This document shows, piece after piece, positions 58,910-64,000 of a stretch of 64,000 nucleotides of DNA. Location of the stretch: positions 372,001 through 436,000 of the forward strand of contig NZ_JBHRXZ010000024.1 of NCBI RefSeq assembly GCF_042648805.1, given 5' to 3'. The position numbers were made by a program, and so were the translations under genes. Below the pieces are notes generated by a model. That model saw nothing but the letters and a program-made list of their open reading frames with translations, was not told the DNA's origin and made no database searches. Position 1 is the first letter of the stretch. Every line of letters starts with the position of its first letter. The stretch is from Azomonas tarimensis (GTDB taxonomy: Bacteria; Pseudomonadota; Gammaproteobacteria; Pseudomonadales; Pseudomonadaceae).

Positions 58910-61129
58910 TCAGGGCTCTTCTACCTCGAACTCATGGGGGAAGCCCAGCCCGCCATGGAGCGGGTGCCCGTCCAGGTAGATCTCCAGGAAGCTATCATTC
59001 TCGCGCTGGTCCACCACCTGCCGTACGGACCCGTCGTAGAAATGCACGCGCTTGCCCTGAACCAGCAGTGCGCGGTTTCCCGCGGTGTTTTCCATCAGCA
59101 GGGCGGGCAGCCAGCGATGCATGCCGTTGCTCCAGTGCGGGTCGGTCAGGTCGTAGGGCGCCTGGTTCGGGTGGGGGTTGATCAGGGGCAGCAGCTGTGG
59201 CGCATCAGCCTCAATGCGACGGGCGCGACAGCCCTGAAGCCTCAACCCGGCGAGGCTGTCGTTGCGGGTGGTCAGGCGAAAGCCGAAGCGGTTTTCACCG
59301 GGCCTGACCAGCGCCACCGGATAGGTCCACTGCTCCGCCCGGGGATCGATGGACACGTAGCCCTCGGCATCCTTGGCGTAATTGAGATTGTTGCGCGCCA
59401 ACAGCAGGGTCCCGCGGGAGAACCTCGCGCGGTAGTCCAGACGCACCTCGTAGTGCCCCAGGCGATCGGTCTCGATAATCACCTCGGGAGCCTCGCCGTT
59501 GCTTACCCGGCAGCCGATGGTCTGCCATTCGCGCACCCGGGACGGGACCCAGACCTGTGTGCCCGGTGAGCTCGAGCCTCGCTCATAGCCACGCAACAGG
59601 GGTTCGTAGAACCACCAGCTACTGCTCAGCAACCAGCCCGACCAGAAATTCAGATAGGCCGGTGCGCCGGTGACAACCACCTCTGGCCGGCTCGCCATGA
59701 CCTCGGCGAATTCGCCACGGGCGGGCCCCAGCGCATGGATCAACGCGTCGGTGGGCGTCCCGCCGAACGAAGCGGTGGCGGCACTCCACAGACCCCAGTA
59801 GTCCTCGACGATCCGTTGCCCCCGCAGGGCCGTCCCCTGCTCCACATAGACCGCCCATTCCGGCGGCAGGTAAGCGCCCAACGGCTCCGACCAGACGAAG
59901 CGTTCCGGCTGCGTCTGGCGTGCCTGAAGCGCTTGCTGGTGCTGCCAGACCGGCTTGAGGCTGGTCGCCATGGCCACCAGCGCCACTAGCGGAGCCGCTA
60001 CCAGCCACCAGCGCAGGCGAAAATGCTCCAGCAGCCACAACACCAGCGCCAGGGGCGCCAGATAGACCACCAGCCGGCTCCAGAACAGGTATGCCGCGGC
60101 ATAACCGAAGTCGACGTGACCAGCCCCCGCCGAGATCAGCCCGCCCAGGAGCAAGGTGGCGCCTATTGTGGTCAGCAACCACAGGCTGAACGAACGCGAC
60201 ACCGCAGCGACCAGGGCCAGCCCTGGCAGTACCCAGAACCAGCCGCCAATGGCCGGGCCGAGAAACCGGCCGTAGAGGTCGCCAAGGCCGTGGATGCGAC
60301 ACGGCTCGTTCCAGCAGGCGAAGTACCAGTTCTGATCATGGCTGACGCCCAGGTTGTATTTGAGCATCGCCAGCGGACTGCCGCCCGTGCCCAGTGCCAG
60401 CAGCAATACGGCTGTCACCAACCCCACCAGCGGAACCACGAATGGCCGCCAGCCTATCGCGCGCTCCTGCCAGGCTACCCAGGCCATGGCGAACAGGCCG
60501 AGCATGGCCGCCGCCGGCACGCCGTAATCATTGCTCCAGGGAAACATCAACCCGCTGACCATTCCGGCGCCAATGGCCTTGCTCGGCAGGTTCAGCCGCG
60601 ACCGCAGCAGCACAAAGAGCAGCACAGCGCCGATGAAGGGAACCAGCGAACGTATCGGCCTGAGGCTGTTACCGGGAAACAGCCGCTCGGCGATCAGCGG
60701 ATGCAGATCCGCAGACAGGAGCATGGCCACGCAGCCAAACCCCCCGGCCACCAGGACTCCGACCCAGAGCCGGTGCGCCCGCGCCAGCAATGCGGCTACG
60801 AGCCCTATCGAAAACAGCGTGCCAAGCCAGACCATGAAAAACGAGGCGAACACGCTGGCCGCCAGGTCCCCGCCGGCAAGCCTGAATACCGGGTAGAGAA
60901 AATACAGCAGGCCAACGCCCAGATAGGGATAGAAGTCGGCACCAGGCCGCTCTCCTGCGGCAAGGCGATAAAGACCGCTGGCCGTCTGGTAAGCGCCATC
61001 GACCTGGGACAGCGGCACATCGAGGGCTTCGCGCTGGGCGAAGAATCCCGCCGTGATCAGGATCGAAAGGACGACCAGCCAGCCGAACACCGATATCCCG
61101 CGCATCCTGCCTGTAAAGGTATTCGCCAC
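58910..61129 (-). CDS. Large polytopic membrane protein
   Basis: A 739-residue protein with about ten membrane segments in the first ~430 residues (FGWLVVLSILITAGFFAQ, SLVPFIGAVLLFVLLRS and others), then a soluble C-terminal part (about 430-739) with beta-rich stretches. The first part resembles glycosyltransferase-C-type lipid-linked sugar enzymes in layout, without a motif I can name. Start is GTG 61129 with GGAG upstream. It may act in envelope glycan modification. Function not assigned. Confidence 0.65.
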   Translation of the reverse strand: MANTFTGRMRGISVFGWLVVLSILITAGFFAQREALDVPLSQVDGAYQTASGLYRLAAGERPGADFYPYLGVGLLYFLYPVFRLAGGDLAASVFASFFMVWLGTLFSIGLVAALLARAHRLWVGVLVAGGFGCVAMLLSADLHPLIAERLFPGNSLRPIRSLVPFIGAVLLFVLLRSRLNLPSKAIGAGMVSGLMFPWSNDYGVPAAAMLGLFAMAWVAWQERAIGWRPFVVPLVGLVTAVLLLALGTGGSPLAMLKYNLGVSHDQNWYFACWNEPCRIHGLGDLYGRFLGPAIGGWFWVLPGLALVAAVSRSFSLWLLTTIGATLLLGGLISAGAGHVDFGYAAAYLFWSRLVVYLAPLALVLWLLEHFRLRWWLVAAPLVALVAMATSLKPVWQHQQALQARQTQPERFVWSEPLGAYLPPEWAVYVEQGTALRGQRIVEDYWGLWSAATASFGGTPTDALIHALGPARGEFAEVMASRPEVVVTGAPAYLNFWSGWLLSSSWWFYEPLLRGYERGSSSPGTQVWVPSRVREWQTIGCRVSNGEAPEVIIETDRLGHYEVRLDYRARFSRGTLLLARNNLNYAKDAEGYVSIDPRAEQWTYPVALVRPGENRFGFRLTTRNDSLAGLRLQGCRARRIEADAPQLLPLINPHPNQAPYDLTDPHWSNGMHRWLPALLMENTAGNRALLVQGKRVHFYDGSVRQVVDQRENDSFLEIYLDGHPLHGGLGFPHEFEVEEP

Positions 61130-61205
61130 GCCGTCGCTCCTGCCCAGACCCTGGAGGTTCGATCAAGCGTAGCGGTAGGGGTTCACGGCCTTCGCCCTGC
61201 TCCCG

Positions 61206-63341
61206 TCACCCGCAAGCGGACAATACCCCACCCGCCTCGAGCATTCGGTCGATGGCGGCCGCCGGCACTGGGCGCGAGAACAGAAACCCCTGGAACTCGT
61301 CGCAGCCTTGTTCACACAGGAAATCGAACTGCGCCTGATTTTCCACCCCCTCGGCCACCACGCGCTTGCGCAGGCGCTTGCCGAGAGAGATCGCCGCGCC
61401 CGCGATCATCGCCACCTCTTCCTCGCTTTCCACATCGGTGACCAGCGAGCGATCGATCTTCACCACATCGAGCGGGAAATGTCGCAGGTAGCTCAGCGAG
61501 GAATAGCCGGTGCCGAAGTCGTCCATCGCCAGTTGCACGCCGAGGGTACGCAACTCCTCGAGCACCTTGACCGCGCGATCCTTGTCGCCGAGAAAAACCG
61601 TTTCGGTGATCTCCACTTCGACGCAGTTCGCGGCCAGTTGCGCCTCGTCGAGCAGGTCGCCGAGACGCTGGACCAGATCCTGGCCGATGAACAGCAGCGG
61701 CGAGAGGTTCACCGCCACCCGCAACGGCTCGACGCGGTCCTGATTCCAGCAGCGCGCGGCGGCGAAGGCACGGCGCAGGATCGCCACCGTGAGCGGCTGG
61801 ATCAGTCCGGTTTCCTCGGCGATGGGGATGAAGCGGTCCGGCCCCACGGGGCCCAGCTCGGGGTGGAACCAGCGCGCCAGCGCCTCGACGCCGACGATCC
61901 GTCGCTGGCCGTCGACCTTGGGCTGGTAGTAGACCTCGAAGCCATCCTGCTCCAGCGCCAGGCGCATGGCAGCCTCGATGTTCAAGCGGTCGTTGGCGAT
62001 ACGGTTGAGATCCTCGGTGAAGAACTGAAAATTGTTTCGTCCAACCTTCTTCGCCGCGTACATGGCAATGTCGGCTCGCTTGAGCAGGCTGTCAGCATCG
62101 CGGCCATCGTCTGGAAACATCGCCACGCCAAGGCTGGCGCCCACCTGGAACTCGCGGCCATCGAGCAGCACCGGCCGGTTGACCTCCCGCAATACCCGTT
62201 CCAGCAGGGAAATTACGGTGCTGACCTGATAGTGGCTGTTTATCACCAGGACGAATTCGTCACCGCCCAGCCGCGCCACAGTGTCGCTGGCTCGCAGGCA
62301 GCCCCCGAGGCGCTCGGCGACCTCCTTGAGCAACAGGTCGCCTACGGCATGGCCAAGCCCGTCGTTGATGAATTTGAAGTTGTCCAGATCGATGAACACC
62401 ACGCAAAGGTAGTAGCCCAGCCGCGTGGCCTGGGCGAGTCCCTGCTCCAGGCGGTCGGCAAGCAGTGTCCGGTTGGGCAGTCCGGTCAAGAGGTCGTGGT
62501 TGGCCTGGCGCTCGAGCTGCTCCTGATAATGCTTGCGCTCGGAGATGTCCTGCACCGTGCCCTCGTAGCAGACGAAGCGCCCACGCGCGTCCCACACCTC
62601 ATGGGCGTTCTCGCTGATCCACAGTCGCGAGCCGTCGCGACGCAAGATCTCGGACTCGAAGTTCAGCACCTCGCCGCTGCTTTTCATCAACCGCAGGAAT
62701 TCGTTGCGTCGCTCCGGGTCGACGTACAGCCGCTGGTCCAGGTCGGACAGCTCGTCGATCAGTTGTTCGGGGCTGTCGTAGCGATACAGCCGGGCCAGTG
62801 CCTGGTTCGCGGCCAGGTAACGACCCTCGCGGGTGGACTGGAAGATCCCTTCGGAGGCGTTCTCGAAGATGTGCCGGAAGCGCTCCTCGGCCTGCTCCAG
62901 CGACTCGACCATCGCCTTCTGCTGGCTGATGTCTTCCATCAGACCCTCGAGGACCAGTTCGCCCTGCTCGTTGAGCACTGGCACACCCCGCTCGAGAATC
63001 CACTTCACCTCCCGGCTGGCGGTAATGATGCGGTATTCGACGGCGAACCGCTGGCGACTGGCGATGGCCCAGCCAAGCGCCTCGGAGACACGCCCGCGAT
63101 CTTCCGGATGGGTGATCCGGTTCCAGGAAAATCCCGGATCCTGGAGGATCTGATCGGCGCTGTAACCTGTCAGTCGCTGGCAGCCCTGACTGACGAAGAC
63201 CATGCTCCAGTTTTCGTCGTTCAGGCAGCGGTAGACCATGCCGTCAAGATTGTTGACCAGCGTGTCGAGGATGCGCGAACGGTCGAGCACTTCGCTTGAT
63301 AGCAGGCTGGCGCGACGGGAGCGTGGACGGGAGCTGGGCAT
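61206..63341 (-). CDS. PAS-PAS-GGDEF-EAL cyclic di-GMP protein
   Basis: A ~711-residue protein (start ATG 63341 chosen; weak site; longer frame possible). Two PAS domains (about 25-150, NLDGMVYRCLNDENWSMVFVSQGCQRLTGY, and about 150-280, FRHIFENASEGIFQSTREGRYLAANQAL), a GGDEF domain with GGDEF at 359-363, and an EAL domain with EALARW at 486-491 and later DDFGTGYSSLSYLRHFPLDVVKID. Both catalytic motifs are intact, so it may have cyclase or phosphodiesterase activity, often the latter dominant. No membrane segment. Confidence 0.9.
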   Translation of the reverse strand: MPSSRPRSRRASLLSSEVLDRSRILDTLVNNLDGMVYRCLNDENWSMVFVSQGCQRLTGYSADQILQDPGFSWNRITHPEDRGRVSEALGWAIASRQRFAVEYRIITASREVKWILERGVPVLNEQGELVLEGLMEDISQQKAMVESLEQAEERFRHIFENASEGIFQSTREGRYLAANQALARLYRYDSPEQLIDELSDLDQRLYVDPERRNEFLRLMKSSGEVLNFESEILRRDGSRLWISENAHEVWDARGRFVCYEGTVQDISERKHYQEQLERQANHDLLTGLPNRTLLADRLEQGLAQATRLGYYLCVVFIDLDNFKFINDGLGHAVGDLLLKEVAERLGGCLRASDTVARLGGDEFVLVINSHYQVSTVISLLERVLREVNRPVLLDGREFQVGASLGVAMFPDDGRDADSLLKRADIAMYAAKKVGRNNFQFFTEDLNRIANDRLNIEAAMRLALEQDGFEVYYQPKVDGQRRIVGVEALARWFHPELGPVGPDRFIPIAEETGLIQPLTVAILRRAFAAARCWNQDRVEPLRVAVNLSPLLFIGQDLVQRLGDLLDEAQLAANCVEVEITETVFLGDKDRAVKVLEELRTLGVQLAMDDFGTGYSSLSYLRHFPLDVVKIDRSLVTDVESEEEVAMIAGAAISLGKRLRKRVVAEGVENQAQFDFLCEQGCDEFQGFLFSRPVPAAAIDRMLEAGGVLSACG

Positions 63342-63617
63342 GGCATCGGAATCTGGACGGTGGCAAAGCCAAAACGGCGCTAACTCTAGCGAGTTAGGCC
63401 TTGTAGCGTAACGACTTTTTTCCAGACGAGCAGTCGTCTGGAAAATTTTCGCGAACCTGATCAACACACGACAAACGCGGTTCCAGCGCGCCGAGCTGCG
63501 CTCCATGTCATCATTCCGGGTCGATGACTCCATGACGGCCAGCGGCGCCCGGGTCCTGTCCCGCCGGGCGGCAAGGAACCCGCCGACCGCCTGCCGCTCT
63601 AGAATTCACCTACTTCC

Positions 63618-64000
63618 ATGCAGGCCCGCTCAATGGATGCCTTTTTCGCTGCCCTCGGCCGCCGGCTCGCCGACCCCTCCCGTCGGGCACGCAACGCTGC
63701 CCAGAAACCGCTGGACCAATGCACCTGCGGCCAGCCGATCTTCTTCGGCAACAGTCATTGCCTGAATTGTCAGTCCGCTCTGGGGTACCTGCCGGCCTAC
63801 GGAAAGGTGGCGACTCTCGCGCCCACCGAGTTGCCGTACCGCTGGCGGCTGGACGCCGACCCGCAATCGCCGCATTACCGCCGCTGTGCCAACCTCGACT
63901 CCCCTGCCATGTGCAACTGGCTCGTTCCCGCCGACAGCGAACATCATTTCTGCCTGGCATGCCGCCTGAGCCGGACCATCCCCGATCTCTCGGTCCCCGG
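63618..64000 (+). CDS. Zinc-ribbon / DUF2248-like putative metallopeptidase (partial)
   Basis: The first ~127 codons of a protein cut by the window end. Cysteine pairs of a zinc-ribbon stand out: QCTCGQPIFFGNSHCLNCQ and, later, RCANLDSPAMCNWL and FCLACRLSRTIPDL. The pattern matches the zinc_ribbon_6 domain at the start of DUF2248 putative zinc-binding metallopeptidases. The start may be ATG 63618 or ATG 63633 (MDAFFAAL). The catalytic part lies beyond the window. Confidence 0.7.
   Translation, partial: MQARSMDAFFAALGRRLADPSRRARNAAQKPLDQCTCGQPIFFGNSHCLNCQSALGYLPAYGKVATLAPTELPYRWRLDADPQSPHYRRCANLDSPAMCNWLVPADSEHHFCLACRLSRTIPDLSVP

Noticed and set aside
61308..63299. A 663-codon plus-strand frame opposite the PAS-GGDEF-EAL gene
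   Set aside because: The minus-strand frame has complete PAS, GGDEF and EAL domains; the plus frame is a shadow.

Overview
The window looks like a chromosomal segment of a high-GC gammaproteobacterium of the Pseudomonas/Stutzerimonas/Azotobacter type. Supporting signs are OprD- and OprP-type porins, DUF1652 and DUF3820 genes, a two-gene ergothioneine pair (egtB-egtD), PbpG, and the GTAGGTCGGGTTAG-type palindromic repeats. Placement is inferred from gene content only; no 16S gene is present.

Positions 1-26100 form a molybdenum/tungsten (oxyanion) acquisition locus. In order it holds: the end of a TonB-dependent receptor; a TupA-like periplasmic protein; a MolBCA/BtuCDF-type ABC importer (1636-4707); a two-partner secretion system with a small secreted protein, a TpsB transporter and a 2341-residue TpsA exoprotein (5117-14256); a ModA-like protein with no signal peptide (14331-15182); an Rpn nuclease gene with a duplicated 3' part (15502-16904); exbB-exbD-tonB (17274-18938, leftward); a di-Mop molbindin (leftward) divergent from modE-modA-modB-modC (20146-23551); an OprD-type porin; and a TauE/SafE permease.

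Most of these units share regulatory sequence. Four carry a -24/-12 sigma-54 promoter of the form TGGCA(C/T)-N5-TTGC (1570, 4968, 20089, and 19166 leftward). Three carry an upstream TGT-N10-ACA-like element with a CTTT core, and two of those abut a near-perfect ModE operator, CGNTATA-N8-TACATAA. This suggests one regulon under ModE plus an unidentified sigma-54 activator, in which TonB energises outer-membrane uptake, porin and ABC importers complete transport, and the secreted TpsA and ModA-like proteins are unexplained partners. No molybdate or tungstate specificity is proven by sequence.

Positions 26263-33245 hold a PAS-GGDEF cyclase, tRNA-Thr(CGU), three leftward envelope/stress-type genes (DUF3618, holin-like, amphipathic membrane protein), a secreted GH5 glycosidase and a periplasmic PQQ sugar dehydrogenase. 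Positions 33398-47055 hold small conserved genes, egtB-egtD, a DEAD-box helicase, a LysR regulator, a periplasmic cyclophilin, an ABC exporter, a FemAB/GNAT-like protein and a two-component system next to a secreted SnoaL-like protein.

Positions 47389-64000 hold a DUF2057 lipoprotein, two porins separated by an IS481 scar, a six-copy 95-bp palindromic repeat array, two further c-di-GMP proteins, PbpG, a paralogous pair of small secreted proteins, a solute-binding protein, an Hsp70-like protein, a large polytopic membrane protein, and the start of a zinc-ribbon protein cut by the window end.
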